The notes beneath the pieces are model-generated. The model searched no databases, was not told the DNA's origin, and saw nothing but the letters and a program-made list of their open reading frames with translations. Source: Gudongella sp049310905 (GTDB lineage Bacteria; Bacillota; Clostridia; Tissierellales; Tissierellaceae). Taken from it: DNA of 64,000 bases. The position numbers and the translations under genes were made by a program. The stretch covers positions 244,125 to 308,124 of the forward strand of contig NZ_JBMEMN010000001.1 in NCBI RefSeq assembly GCF_049310905.1, in the 5' to 3' direction. Below, piece by piece: positions 44,998-54,435 of the stretch; positions within the stretch are counted from its first letter, which is position 1; the number at the start of each line of letters is the position of its first letter.

Positions 44998-47346
44998 GTG
45001 AGAAAGCTAGCCATTGCCTACGGTAACAGCCGCCAGGCAAAGAAGTGGGTCAATAAAGAAATAACATTTGACGCACTAAAAGAGAGATTGAAAACTCCAA
45101 TCCGAACAACAGAATCAGCCGAAGAATATGCCAAGTTCAGCAAGGCTCAGAAGGATGATGCAAAAGACCATGGGGGCTTTGTTGCAGGTGTTCTAAAAGG
45201 CGGTCGCAGAAAAATTGATACCGTGGAGCTCCGCTCAATGATTGCCTTAGATGGTGACCGCATTGATAAAGAGTTTCTTGAAAACTATGAATCGAATGCC
45301 CAGTATACCTCAGTTCTTTACTCCACCCATAGCAGTACTGAAGAAAATCCGAGAGTGCGTATTATCTTGCCTCTTACAAGGGATGTGACCCCTGAGGAGT
45401 TTGTAGCAGTATCAAGGTATCTTGCACAGATGCTCGGTATGGATTATTTCGATGAATGCTCCTACCTACCAAACCAGCTGATGTATTGGCCAAGCACGCC
45501 ATCCAACGGAAACTTTATTTATAAGGAAGTGGATAAGGACTGGCTTAATCCAGATGAAATCTTAAAGGATCATCCCGAATGGACTGATCCCACAAGACTT
45601 CCGACTTCATCAAGGGAGAGCAAGGCAAATACAGTATCGCAGCAGAAGGTGCAGGATCCTCTTGAAAAGGAGGGCGTTGTCGGGCTTTTCAATAGAGTCT
45701 ACTTCCCCATCACAAAAGCGATCGATGCTTTTTTATCAGATATCTACGAGCCAACAGGAAATGAGGACCGCTATCATTTCATAGAATCAAGCAGTATGGC
45801 AGGTGTTGAAATTAAGGAAGGTGGCAAGTTCGTATACAGCCATCATGCCAAGGACCCAGCATATCTAAAATTATGCAATGCCTTTGACATCGTCCGTATC
45901 CATAAGTTTGGTGATGACGATGCTAAGAAGTCCTTCAAGAGTATGTGTGATTTCGTCATGAAGATTGATGAGGTGAAAGTCTTTGCTACCAATGAAAAAC
46001 TCGTAGAAGCTGAAGTGGACTTTACAGATCTTGGTGACAACTGGAAAGAAAAACTGAAGTATCAGCCTCGAAGTCAAGTGCTCGAAAACAGCGTATACAA
46101 CTTAAATCTCATCCTTAATCATGATCCTGATTTTAAGAACTTTGCATTTAACGAGTTATCAAACCGTATCCAGGTCACAGGACCACTACCCTGGGAAAGA
46201 CCTGAAGGTAACGTGTTTTGGAGAGATGCCGACACAGCCCAGCTTAAGTCCATTATGGATATTCGCTACCTTCCGTTCTCAAGCAGAAACCACGATGTTG
46301 CCTTTACCAAGGTTGCTGATGATAGGAGATTTCATCCCATAAGGGATTACCTTGATTCTCTACCTGAATGGGACGGAGTAAAGCGTGTGGAGGATGTTTT
46401 CATCAAATATCTTCAGGCTGATGACACTGAGTATATACGCACAGTGACTAGAAAGACCTTTGCAGCGGCGGTTGCCCGGATATATGTTCCAGGAATTAAG
46501 TTTGACTGCGTTCCTGTGCTTGATGGCGATCAGGGGATTGGTAAAAGCACAATTTTGAAAGACCTGGTAACAGCAGACTTCTATTCTGAAACCTTATCCC
46601 TTACGGATATGGATGACAAGTCCGGTGCTGAAAAACTTCAGGGATTTTGGGTGGTTGAGATCGGTGAACTTGCTGGTATGAAGAAAGCCGATATTGAAAA
46701 AGTAAAAGCCTTCCTCTCAACCTCAGATGATAAATACAGACCTTCCTATGGCAGAGTTGTGGAAAGCCATCCTAGACAATGTATCGTCATTGCAACGGTA
46801 AATGGAGAACGTGGATATTTGCGTGACATTACAGGTAATCGCCGCTTTTGGATCATCAAGGTACATCAGAAAAAGCAAAAAAAGACATGGAGCTTTACGG
46901 AAGAATACAGGCAGCAGTTCTGGGCTGAAGCAAAAGAAATATGGATCTCAGGCGAAAAGCTATATCTGGAGGGTGACATTTTAGAAGAGGCTGAAAAGGC
47001 CCAGAAGGGTGCCATGGAGGCTGATGAGCGTGTTGGCATGGTTGAAGAGTACCTGAATACCTTACTTCCAGATGACTGGGATAGTATGGACTTGTTTGCC
47101 CGCAGAAATTACCTAAGTGGGACCGAATTTGGCAGGCCAGTGCATGCAGGTACTGTTGCTCGAACCTCTGTAAGCAATGCTGAAATATGGTGTGAATGCT
47201 TCAATCGCAACCTCTCAGAACTGAAAACCACGGATAGTTATCAGATTGCAGCACTCATGGCTCAAATTCCAGGTTGGGAACGAACCAGCAGTATCAGGCG
47301 TTTGCCCATATATGGTAGACAGCGACTTTATCAATATGGCGGATAA
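44998..47346 (+). CDS. VapE-family phage primase-helicase
   Basis: The product is 782 aa from GTG 44998, placed 7 nt after AAGGGAGGT; a longer in-frame start would overlap the previous gene by 130 nt without a ribosome site. Residues ~1-250 resemble a PriCT/primase-like region (KLAIAYGNSRQAKKWVNKEI). The C-terminal ATPase has Walker A VLDGDQGIGKSTILKDL (near residue 508), Walker B-like GFWVVEIGELAGM (near 557) and the arginine-finger region DITGNRRFWIIKV. It likely unwinds and primes phage DNA for the polymerase. Confidence 0.9.
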   Translation: MRKLAIAYGNSRQAKKWVNKEITFDALKERLKTPIRTTESAEEYAKFSKAQKDDAKDHGGFVAGVLKGGRRKIDTVELRSMIALDGDRIDKEFLENYESNAQYTSVLYSTHSSTEENPRVRIILPLTRDVTPEEFVAVSRYLAQMLGMDYFDECSYLPNQLMYWPSTPSNGNFIYKEVDKDWLNPDEILKDHPEWTDPTRLPTSSRESKANTVSQQKVQDPLEKEGVVGLFNRVYFPITKAIDAFLSDIYEPTGNEDRYHFIESSSMAGVEIKEGGKFVYSHHAKDPAYLKLCNAFDIVRIHKFGDDDAKKSFKSMCDFVMKIDEVKVFATNEKLVEAEVDFTDLGDNWKEKLKYQPRSQVLENSVYNLNLILNHDPDFKNFAFNELSNRIQVTGPLPWERPEGNVFWRDADTAQLKSIMDIRYLPFSSRNHDVAFTKVADDRRFHPIRDYLDSLPEWDGVKRVEDVFIKYLQADDTEYIRTVTRKTFAAAVARIYVPGIKFDCVPVLDGDQGIGKSTILKDLVTADFYSETLSLTDMDDKSGAEKLQGFWVVEIGELAGMKKADIEKVKAFLSTSDDKYRPSYGRVVESHPRQCIVIATVNGERGYLRDITGNRRFWIIKVHQKKQKKTWSFTEEYRQQFWAEAKEIWISGEKLYLEGDILEEAEKAQKGAMEADERVGMVEEYLNTLLPDDWDSMDLFARRNYLSGTEFGRPVHAGTVARTSVSNAEIWCECFNRNLSELKTTDSYQIAALMAQIPGWERTSSIRRLPIYGRQRLYQYGG

Positions 47347-47497
47347 AGAACACGACACAACACAAGTTTTTCCCTTATATTCAAAATGCTTTTTCTTAAA
47401 AGTAGATAGGAAATACCTGTGCACGTACACGCGCGTTAGTAAATATAGGGGAACGCTTGTGAATTTGTGTTTCTTGTGTCAGATGGGAGGTAAAAAA
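47347..47497 (+). other. 151-bp leader in an otherwise gapless operon
   Basis: GACACAA near 47353 can pair with TTGTGTC near 47475, with CACAAG/CTTGTG next to it, enclosing about 110 nt. It also has a GTGCACGTACAC stretch. No gene. It may regulate the VRR-NUC/helicase genes. Confidence 0.3.
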
Positions 47498-47785
47498 GTG
47501 ACTGAAAAAATCATCGAACAAAAACTAGTAAAAGCAGTGAAAGAGCTGGGAGGCATTGCACCAAAGTTTATCAGTCCAGGTTTTGATGGCATGCCTGATA
47601 GATTAATCCTTCTTCCCGGATGCAGAATCACCTTTGTTGAAGTCAAAGCACCTGGGAAGAAACCTCGACCTTTACAACTGGCAAGACATAAGCTCCTTCG
47701 CGATCTTGGATTCAAGGTTTATGTGCTTGATAGTGTAGCAGGAATAAAGACAATATTATCCGACATGGGAGGTGATGCCAAATGA
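47498..47785 (+). CDS. VRR-NUC domain nuclease
   Basis: The product is 95 aa from GTG 47498 with GGGAGG 6 nt upstream. The full minimal VRR-NUC fold is visible: EKIIEQKLVKAVKELGGIAP, KFISPGFDGMPDRLILLPG (PDR) and ITFVEVKAPGKKPRPLQ (ExK). It probably resolves branched replication intermediates. It overlaps the helicase start by 4 nt. Confidence 0.9.
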   Translation: MTEKIIEQKLVKAVKELGGIAPKFISPGFDGMPDRLILLPGCRITFVEVKAPGKKPRPLQLARHKLLRDLGFKVYVLDSVAGIKTILSDMGGDAK

Positions 47786-49151
47786 AGTTCATACCACATG
47801 ATTATCAGCAATATGCAAGTGCCTACATCGAAAATAATCCTATTGCTGCCATATTTCTTGATATGGGCTTGGGTTAGGAAAAACTGTGCTGACCCTCACC
47901 TCCATAAGCAATTTACTCTTTGACAGTTTTAAGGTTCATAAAGTTTTGGTGGTTGCACCTCTTCGTGTGGCAAGAGACACCTGGCCCCAAGAACTGGAGA
48001 AATGGTCACACCTAGATCATCTCATCTGGTCTGTGGCTGTTGGCACTGAATCAGAAAGAAAAGCTGCACTTTTGAAAAAAGCGGATATCTACATCATCAA
48101 CAGAGAAAATGTCCAGTGGCTTGTGGAAGACAGCGGTATCCCTTTTAACTATGACATGGTGATCATCGACGAGCTTTCATCCTTTAAGAATCACAAGGCT
48201 AAGAGATTTAAAGCCCTGATGAAAGTTCGTCCACGCATTAAGCGAATGGTGGGTTTAACTGGTACTCCTACAGGAAACGGACTCATGGATCTATGGGCTG
48301 AGTTTAGGCTTTTGGATATGGGTAAACGCCTGGGAAGATTTATTGGTAAGTATCGAGATGACTACTTTATCCCAGATAAGCGTAATGGCCAGATCATCTT
48401 TAGTTACAAACCTCTACCCTTTGCAGAGGATGCCATCTACCGACAGATTTCAGACATTACCATATCCATGAAGTCCACTGACCATTTGAAGATGCCAGAA
48501 CTCATTAGTTCAGAGTATCCAGTAAAGCTTTCAGAACCAGAGCGTAAACGCTATGAAGAATTAAGGCGTGATCTGGTCCTTCAGCTTCCTGGTGGAGATA
48601 TCACCGCAGCCAATGCTGCTTCTCTTTCAGGTAAACTGTCTCAAATGGCCAATGGAGCTGTCTATTCCGATACCCAAGAGATTATGCGGATCCATGACAG
48701 AAAGCTTGATGCATTAGAAGATCTCATTGAAGCCGCTAATGGTAAGCCCATCCTGGTTGCCTACTGGTTTAGGCATGACCTCGAGCGTATCACAGAAAGG
48801 CTGCAGCACAATAAAATAAAGTTCTCTCGCCTTGATTCTTCTGAAAGTATTCGGAGCTGGAACAACGGTGAATTACCAGTAGCTTTAATACACCCCGCTT
48901 CTGCAGGACATGGTCTGAACCTTCAACAAGGCGGCTCCACTCTCATTTGGTTTGGTCTGACCTGGAGCTTGGAACTTTACCAGCAAACCAATGCCCGTCT
49001 ATGGAGACAAGGGCAAACAGAAAATACCGTTATTGTTCAACACATCATTACCAAAGACACCATCGATGGACGTATTCTTAAAGCACTAAGAGAAAAGAAC
49101 AGCACCCAAGCTGCACTCATCAATGCTGTAAAGGCAGATCTGAAAATCTAA
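47782..49151 (+). pseudogene. SNF2-type phage helicase, frameshifted in Walker A
   Basis: ATG 47782 (after GGGAGGTGAT) opens MKFIPHDYQQYASAYIEN, then IAAIFLDMGLG and a TAG at 47875. The next frame resumes exactly at GKTVLTLTS and runs 420 codons. That part holds MVIIDELSSFKNH (DExx), VGLTGTPTGNGLMDLWA, and helicase C-terminal motifs (HPASAGHGLNLQQGG, TNARLWRQGQTENT). The shift corresponds to one missing base or five extra bases in GGGTTAGGA. A start at GTG 47886 would make a protein without Walker A, so either the gene is broken or there is a sequencing error or recoding event. Confidence 0.75.
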
Positions 49152-49210
49152 GACAACCTATGACAATCCTCGCCAATCCGAGTGAAATCTAAAATATTCG
49201 GAGGGCTGAT

Positions 49211-49639
49211 ATGAATAAACAAAACGCAAGAGAGTACTTCTCAAAAGCTTATCGCATTGACCATCGAATCCGTAGTAAGTTTGAACAATTGGAATCTTTA
49301 AATGCACTGGCCACAAGAGCCACATCGACTTTGAGTGCAATGCCAAGAAATCCGAACCGTTCAACATCCACAATGGCTGATGTGATTGCAAGAATCATCG
49401 ACCTGCAGGAAGAAATCAATCAGGACATCATTAGTCTTGTAGATTCGAAACGTGAAATCATGACCATCATCAAGTCCATAGAAAACTCTGAGTACCAGAC
49501 GCTTCTTGAGAAGCGCTACCTTTGTTTTCTAACCTGGGAAAAGATCGCAGTGGATATGTGTTACACCATCCACCATCTCTACAAAATGCATAACGCTGCT
49601 TTGGAAGTTTGCAGTAAGATTTTAAACCAGGATACCTAA
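49211..49639 (+). CDS. DUF1492 family phage regulator, sigma-like
   Basis: The product is 142 aa with GGAGG at the right distance. NAREYFSKAYRIDHRIRSKF and the helix-turn-helix region LEKRYLCFLTWEKIAVDMCY are family marks. Related proteins (ArpU-like) activate late genes. It sits at the end of the early module, just before the terminator and packaging genes, which supports that role. Confidence 0.75.
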   Translation: MNKQNAREYFSKAYRIDHRIRSKFEQLESLNALATRATSTLSAMPRNPNRSTSTMADVIARIIDLQEEINQDIISLVDSKREIMTIIKSIENSEYQTLLEKRYLCFLTWEKIAVDMCYTIHHLYKMHNAALEVCSKILNQDT

Positions 49640-49642
49640 AAC

Positions 49643-49680
49643 CATAGAATGATACTCTACCAATGTGATTATATGTAAAA
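49643..49680 (+). promoter_or_regulatory. Promoter-like repeat A, copy 1
   Basis: CATAGAATGATAC, then CTACCAATGTGATTATATGTAAAA. TATATG with a GTGA-T lead-in looks like an extended -10. Copy 2 is at 49903-49940; similarity extends about 12 bp upstream of both (GGATAC..TAAA). Confidence 0.45.
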
Positions 49681-49695
49681 TGGAGGTTACTAAAA

Positions 49696-49887
49696 ATGAG
49701 CTACCGTGAAGCTAAAGAAGACAACATCAGAATCTCAAAAGCTGGAAGGATGACCTACTACTTCCCCCACTGCCGCTTCTGTGGTGATGAAGTAAGATCC
49801 TTAAACTATCTCCGGGACAGACACTATGTCTGCAAGGAATGTAAGCCCCACAAAGAAATCCTATTAAAAACCGGTATCTTTGATTAG
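49696..49887 (+). CDS. Small phage zinc-finger-like protein
   Basis: The product is 63 aa with TGGAGGT upstream. Four Cys in two pairs (CRFCGDEVRS and CKEC) are spaced for one zinc ion. It is preceded and followed by the same promoter-like repeat. Function unknown. Confidence 0.65.
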   Translation: MSYREAKEDNIRISKAGRMTYYFPHCRFCGDEVRSLNYLRDRHYVCKECKPHKEILLKTGIFD

Positions 49888-49902
49888 TTGGATACTAAAT
49901 AA

Positions 49903-49940
49903 CATAGAATGATACCTACGATGTGTGCTTATATATAAAG
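49903..49940 (+). promoter_or_regulatory. Promoter-like repeat A, copy 2
   Basis: CATAGAATGATAC, then CTACGATGTGTGCTTATATATAAA, matching copy 1 at most positions. It lies before the terminator at 49958, so transcripts from it would be short unless the terminator is bypassed. Confidence 0.45.
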
Positions 49941-49957
49941 TGAGCCACAATGTAAAC

Positions 49958-49987
49958 AAGCCTTCTTGGGAACACCCCATGAGGGCT
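49958..49987 (+). terminator. Terminator between early and packaging modules
   Basis: AAGCCTTC-T-TGGG pairs with CCCA-T-GAGGGCTT around AACAC, followed by TTTTCTTAT. It separates the early region from the HNH/terminase genes. Confidence 0.65.
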
Positions 49988-50015
49988 TTTCTTATGCCCA
50001 AAAGGAGGTGAACCC

Positions 50016-50375
50016 ATGCCATATAAGCCTAAGCGTCCTTGTGCTTACCCAGGTTGCGGTCGGCTTGCAGACAGCGGAGAGTACTGCGCTGAGCACAAGA
50101 AGGTGGTAACCAAACGCTACAACAAGTACCAGAGAGACCCTGCATCCAATAAACGCTACGGCAGATCCTGGAAACGTATCAGGGATCGCTACATCAAAGC
50201 CCATCCTCTTTGTGAGGAGTGTGATAAGAACGGACGAATTAAAGCTGCTGAAGAAGTCCACCACATCCTCCCTCTCTCCAAAGGCGGCGGCAATGAAACA
50301 AGTAACCTGATGGCCCTTTGTAAGTCATGTCACTCAAAGATCACTGCTGAGAGTGGTGACCGCTGGGGGAGGTAA
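50016..50375 (+). CDS. Phage HNH endonuclease
   Basis: The product is 119 aa with AAAGGAGGTG upstream. Two zinc pairs (CEECDKNGR and CKSCH) bracket VHHILPLSKGGGNETSNLMA, the intact HNH site. An N-terminal extra finger (CAYPGCGRLADSGEYCAEH) is common in this group. It lies directly before terS, the place where HNH proteins assist terminase in HK97-type packaging. Confidence 0.9.
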   Translation: MPYKPKRPCAYPGCGRLADSGEYCAEHKKVVTKRYNKYQRDPASNKRYGRSWKRIRDRYIKAHPLCEECDKNGRIKAAEEVHHILPLSKGGGNETSNLMALCKSCHSKITAESGDRWGR

Positions 50376-50479
50376 AATCCCTAGGACTTTTTAATTCGGA
50401 CAGCGGCCTGGGGTGTCGTGTTAAAAAACGCAGATTCAAACGGGGGTATAGCCCCCACTTTGTAAAGGAGGTGTGATCA

Positions 50480-51031
50480 TTGGCAAAAGACGGTACGAAC
50501 AGAGGTGGCGCTCGTGTTGGTGCAGGGGCAAAAAAGAAACCTCTGGCTGACAAAATAGCCGAAGGGAACCTTGGTGGCAGGAAACTGACGGTCATGGAGT
50601 TTTCCGATACGGCAGATCTTGAGGGACAAGAAATGCCTGAACCAAATAAGATGCTTGAGGCCATTCAAAAAGATGGTAAAGCTCTGGTGGCTGGTGAAAT
50701 CTACAAAGCCACATGGCAGTGGCTGGATAAGCGTGGCTGCGCTGCTCTGGTTTCTCCACAGCTCCTTGAAAGGTATTCCATGAGTGTTGCCAGGTGGATT
50801 CAATGTGAAGAAGCTATTACTGAATATGGTTTTCTTGCTAAGCACCCCACCACAGGAAATGCCATTCAAAGTCCTTATGTATCCATGGGACAAAACTACA
50901 TGAACCAAACCAATCGTCTATGGTTTGAAATATTCCAGATCGTAAAAGAAAACTGTACTGGCGATTACAAAGGAGCAAATCCGCAGGATGATGTGATGGA
51001 AAGACTTCTTTCTGCTCGAAGAGGCAAATAA
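50480..51031 (+). CDS. terS: Terminase small subunit, P27 family
   Basis: The product is 183 aa from TTG 50480 with AAAGGAGGTGTG upstream. The N-terminus GGARVGAGAKKKPLADKIAE and the helical middle (YSMSVARWIQCEEAITEYGF) are P27-type. The C-terminus ends DDVMERLLSARRGK. It recognises phage DNA for packaging. The large subunit lies 4.5 kb downstream, separated by the metK-methyltransferase insert. Confidence 0.85.
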   Translation: MAKDGTNRGGARVGAGAKKKPLADKIAEGNLGGRKLTVMEFSDTADLEGQEMPEPNKMLEAIQKDGKALVAGEIYKATWQWLDKRGCAALVSPQLLERYSMSVARWIQCEEAITEYGFLAKHPTTGNAIQSPYVSMGQNYMNQTNRLWFEIFQIVKENCTGDYKGANPQDDVMERLLSARRGK

Positions 51032-51052
51032 AAATTGATTGGAGATAATGAT

Positions 51053-52219
51053 ATGAGTAAAAACTACAGAACCGCAGAAAGTGTCTGCAAAGGACATCCT
51101 GATAAGCTTTCTGATTTAATCGCTGATAGCATATTGGATGCTTGCCTTCGTAGAGACAAAGCTTCACGTGTGGCCTGTGAGGTCATGGCTACTAAAGGTA
51201 AAATCATCGTAGCGGGCGAGATCACCTGCAGCGAAAAAATTAACATCCGCCTCATTGTAAAAAATGTACTTCGCGAGGTAGGATATAATCCATGGAAATT
51301 TACAGTATTTGTGTTTGTACATCACCAAAGTGTAGATATAGCTGCTGGTGTAGACACAGCACTCGAAGCAAGAAATGGAATAGTTGATCCATACGGTTCC
51401 ATCGGTGCTGGTGATCAAGGCACTGTATATGGATATGCTACCAACGAAACCCGTGAACTTCTTCCGCTACCTTTACTTCTCTCTCATAGAATCGTAAAGC
51501 GTATTGATGAATGTCGCAAAGGAAAAATCATCAAGGGCATCCTGCCAGATGGCAAAGCACAAGTTACCGTTGAGTATGATGGGGATAAACCTATCCGCGT
51601 TAAGACTGTGGTAGTTTCTGTTCAGCACCACGATGATAAAACCCAAAAGCAGCTAGAATCAGATATCTTAAACAACGTGCTCTGGCAGTGCTTTGAGGAC
51701 TTCCCACTGGATGATGACACTGAAATACTCATCAACCCATCAGGCAGGTTTGTTGAAGGTGGCCCAGCTGCTGATACCGGACTGACTGGAAGAAAGATCA
51801 TGGTAGATACCTATGGTGGTCTGGCTTCTCATGGTGGCGGCGCACTCTGCGGAAAGGATCCAACTAAGGTTGATAGAAGCGGTGCCTATATGGCCAGGTA
51901 CATTGCTAAGAATATTGTTTGGAGCGGGCTTGCTGATAAATGCGAGGTCGCTATTTCTTATGCCATCGGAAAAGCAAATCCAGTTTCAGTAAATGTGACA
52001 TCCTTTGGCACAGGGAAAATCAATGACGAGGATTTAAGTGAACTGGTAAAAGAGATATTTAACTTACGTCCAGCTGCCATCATTGAAAAGCTGCGTCTTC
52101 GAAATGCAATCTACTCCGATACAGCAACATACGGACATTTCAACTCCTCACTCTTCCCTTGGGAGAACGTGGATTTCAATTTAAATTTAAGAAAGGTGGC
52201 GGAAAGATATGAAGATTGA
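51053..52219 (+). CDS. metK: Phage-encoded S-adenosylmethionine synthetase
   Basis: The product is 388 aa from ATG 51053, with TTGGAGAT upstream. It is a full-length MetK that converts ATP and methionine to SAM. Motifs present: ESVCKGHPDKLSDLIADSIL (ATP/Mg site), GAGDQGTVYGYATNE (the GDQG loop), GGPAADTGLTGRKIMVDTYG (residues ~235-255) and the P-loop-like GGGALCGKDPTKVDRSGAYM. A DNA methyltransferase gene overlaps its end by 11 nt, so SAM supply for phage DNA methylation is the obvious role. The host must have its own metK; this copy differs in composition and sits inside the head-packaging module. Confidence 0.95.
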   Translation: MSKNYRTAESVCKGHPDKLSDLIADSILDACLRRDKASRVACEVMATKGKIIVAGEITCSEKINIRLIVKNVLREVGYNPWKFTVFVFVHHQSVDIAAGVDTALEARNGIVDPYGSIGAGDQGTVYGYATNETRELLPLPLLLSHRIVKRIDECRKGKIIKGILPDGKAQVTVEYDGDKPIRVKTVVVSVQHHDDKTQKQLESDILNNVLWQCFEDFPLDDDTEILINPSGRFVEGGPAADTGLTGRKIMVDTYGGLASHGGGALCGKDPTKVDRSGAYMARYIAKNIVWSGLADKCEVAISYAIGKANPVSVNVTSFGTGKINDEDLSELVKEIFNLRPAAIIEKLRLRNAIYSDTATYGHFNSSLFPWENVDFNLNLRKVAERYED

Positions 52220-53441
52220 AAAACTGAAAACTAAGCTCTTACTTCCCGCTGACTATAATCCGCGTAAGGATTTAAAACCTGGAGATGCTGAATACGATAA
52301 ACTCAAACGCTCCATTGAGCAGTTTGGTTATGTAGAACCAGTCATCTGGAACAAGACAACAGGAAGGGTTGTAGGTGGCCACCAGAGATTAAAAGTTCTC
52401 CTGGATTTAGGAATGACCGAAGTTGAGTGTGTCGTCATCGAGATGGATGAAGATAAAGAAAAAGCACTCAACATTGCCCTAAATAAAATCAGCGGCGACT
52501 GGGATAAGGATAAACTGGCCCTACTCATTGCTGATCTACAAGGTGCTGATTTTGATGTCTCCCTTACTGGTTTTGATCCCTCTGAACTGGATGACCTGTT
52601 TAAGGATTCCTTGAAGGAAGGCATCCAGGATGATGAGTTTGATGTGGATGCAGAGCTGGAAAAACCCGCAATGACAAAACTCGGTGACGTCTGGAAGCTT
52701 GGTCCCCATAGACTGGTCTGTGGTGATTCTACAAAGGCAGAAACCTTCACGCTACTCATGGATGGAAAGCTGGCAAACCTAGTGGTGACAGATCCCCCTT
52801 ACAATGTAAACTATGAAGGCTCTGCCGGTAAAATCAAAAACGACAATATGGGGGATTCTGCATTCTATGAATTCTTGCTGGCGGCATTCACCAATACGGA
52901 AGCTGTCATGACCCAGGACTCCTCCATCTATGTCTTCCATGCAGATACGGAAGGGCTTAACTTCAGAAAGGCATTCTCTGAAGCTGGCTTCTACCTCTCC
53001 GGCACCTGTATCTGGAAAAAGCAATCCCTGGTCCTTGGTAGGTCTCCTTACCAGTGGCAGCATGAACCAGTACTCTTTGGGTGGAAGAAAAAAGGTAAGC
53101 ACAACTGGTACGCTGATCGGAAGCAAACGACTATCTGGGAATTTGAAAAACCGAAGAAGAATGGCTCTCATCCAACAATGAAGCCGGTGGCTCTTGTGGC
53201 CCACCCGATTCTTAACTCAAGTCTCAGTAACTGCGTTGTCCTAGATCCATTTGGCGGCTCTGGTAGTACGCTTATTGCCTGCGATCAGACCCAGCGGATC
53301 TGTCACACCATTGAGCTTGATGAGAAGTTTTGTGATGTTATAGTTGAACGGTTCATTTCTAACGTTGAATCAGCAGATGACGTTTATCTCCTGCGTGGCG
53401 GCAAAGAATATCGCTACAGTGACCTCCCTGAAAATAAATAA
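52209..53441 (+). CDS. ParB-domain/N6-adenine (or N4-cytosine) DNA methyltransferase fusion
   Basis: The product is 410 aa. Residues ~1-115 form a ParB/Srx-like nuclease domain (YNPRKDLKPGD, then YVEPVIWNKTTGRVVGGHQR). Residues ~155-395 form a beta-class methyltransferase: DPPYNVNY (motif IV, near 196) comes before DPFGGSGSTLIACDQTQR (motif I, near 340). It probably methylates phage DNA to evade the host's restriction systems, which are plentiful upstream in this very window. It is translationally coupled to metK. Confidence 0.9.
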   Translation: MKIEKLKTKLLLPADYNPRKDLKPGDAEYDKLKRSIEQFGYVEPVIWNKTTGRVVGGHQRLKVLLDLGMTEVECVVIEMDEDKEKALNIALNKISGDWDKDKLALLIADLQGADFDVSLTGFDPSELDDLFKDSLKEGIQDDEFDVDAELEKPAMTKLGDVWKLGPHRLVCGDSTKAETFTLLMDGKLANLVVTDPPYNVNYEGSAGKIKNDNMGDSAFYEFLLAAFTNTEAVMTQDSSIYVFHADTEGLNFRKAFSEAGFYLSGTCIWKKQSLVLGRSPYQWQHEPVLFGWKKKGKHNWYADRKQTTIWEFEKPKKNGSHPTMKPVALVAHPILNSSLSNCVVLDPFGGSGSTLIACDQTQRICHTIELDEKFCDVIVERFISNVESADDVYLLRGGKEYRYSDLPENK

Positions 53442-53462
53442 CACAACTATTGAAAGATAGAC

Positions 53463-53495
53463 TTGCTATTAACATCACTTAGAGTGATATATGTA
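53463..53495 (+). promoter_or_regulatory. Promoter-like repeat B, copy 1
   Basis: TTGCTA, 19 nt, then TATATG with TGA in front (extended -10). The block from CTTGCTATT to GATATATGTA recurs at 54788. It is followed by AAGGAGG of the next gene. Confidence 0.5.
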
Positions 53496-53523
53496 GTAAG
53501 CAAAAAACAAGGAGGTCAATACC

Positions 53524-54207
53524 ATGAAAATCAATTACAACGTAACCGGTAACGAACGTAAAAAGCTGGTGAAGCTCATCAGCGAAATCACAGAGGTTCC
53601 CTCAAAATACCTGGGTGTTCCATCCTGCGCTTACCAGGTCGGACCTTACCACATTGGAAAAGACGGAGAGCTAACCTTTGACACCAAAGTGGGTCAGGAT
53701 GATATCAAGTCGCTGATGAAAAAGCTACAAGAGGCAGGGTTTGAAGCTGAGATGGATGAACCAGCTCAGGCTGAAACGGAACCTGAAGAAACTGGACTCA
53801 TCATCCAGATTCCAAAAGACTCCCTCTCCGATGAAGACCTGGAAAAGCTAGCCAAACTTCTAGATGCAAAAGGCAACCTCATTAAGAAAGCTTTGAATGT
53901 AGATGCCCTTCCCATTGAAGCCGACGAAGAACGAATTAGCTTCCCTTGGTTTTCAAAACTGCCAAATCCAGAGGAGATAAAAGCCTACTCCCAGTTCATT
54001 ACAAAGCTTTGTGAGATGGCGAAAACCCAAAAGAGAATCACTGTAAAAGAAAAAGAAGTCGATAATGAAAAATACGCATTCCGCTGCCTCCTTCTCCGCC
54101 TCGGATTTATTGGAGAAGAATTCAAAACCCATAGAAAGATTCTCCTTCAAAACCTATCCGGCAGCAGTGCTTTCAAAGGAGGTGCTCCAAGTGAAACCGA
54201 TCAGTAA
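53524..54207 (+). CDS. Phage hypothetical protein (virulence-related label in similar phages)
   Basis: The product is 227 aa with CAAGGAGGT upstream. Residues ~1-80 form a small domain (NYNVTGNERKKLVKLISEIT, then YQVGPYHIGKDGELTF). A Glu/Pro-rich linker follows and the C-terminal half is basic and helical (CEMAKTQKRITVKEKEVDNE). It is common in Firmicute prophages after the methyltransferase; the virulence label has no experimental basis that I know. Function unknown. Confidence 0.65.
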   Translation: MKINYNVTGNERKKLVKLISEITEVPSKYLGVPSCAYQVGPYHIGKDGELTFDTKVGQDDIKSLMKKLQEAGFEAEMDEPAQAETEPEETGLIIQIPKDSLSDEDLEKLAKLLDAKGNLIKKALNVDALPIEADEERISFPWFSKLPNPEEIKAYSQFITKLCEMAKTQKRITVKEKEVDNEKYAFRCLLLRLGFIGEEFKTHRKILLQNLSGSSAFKGGAPSETDQ

Positions 54208-54433
54208 AGAAAGACTGGCCCACCTACGCAAGCAGTACCCCACTGGCGCCAGAGTCCAGCTCCTTTGGATGGATGATGTGCAAGCACCTCCGACGGGTAC
54301 AAAAGGCACCGTGTGGGGCGTGGATGACACAGGTTCCATCATGGTTCAGTGGGACAACGGCAGCAGCTTGAATGTGGTTTCCGGCATTGATTCCTGCAAG
54401 GTCATCGATGAAAAATCCAGGGAGGATGCATAG
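54191..54433 (+). CDS. DUF4314 phage protein
   Basis: The product is 80 aa from GTG 54191 with AAGGAGGTG upstream. RLAHLRKQYPTGARVQLLWM and GTKGTVWGVDDTGSIMVQWD form a small SH3-like beta barrel. It overlaps the preceding gene by 17 nt. Role unknown. Confidence 0.75.
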   Translation: MKPISKERLAHLRKQYPTGARVQLLWMDDVQAPPTGTKGTVWGVDDTGSIMVQWDNGSSLNVVSGIDSCKVIDEKSREDA

Positions 54434-54435
54434 CA

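Noticed and set aside
47870..47890. Programmed frameshift or bypass in the helicase gene
   Set aside because: No X-XXY-YYZ slippery site stands before the TAG and no clear stimulating structure was seen. A mutation or read error is simpler.
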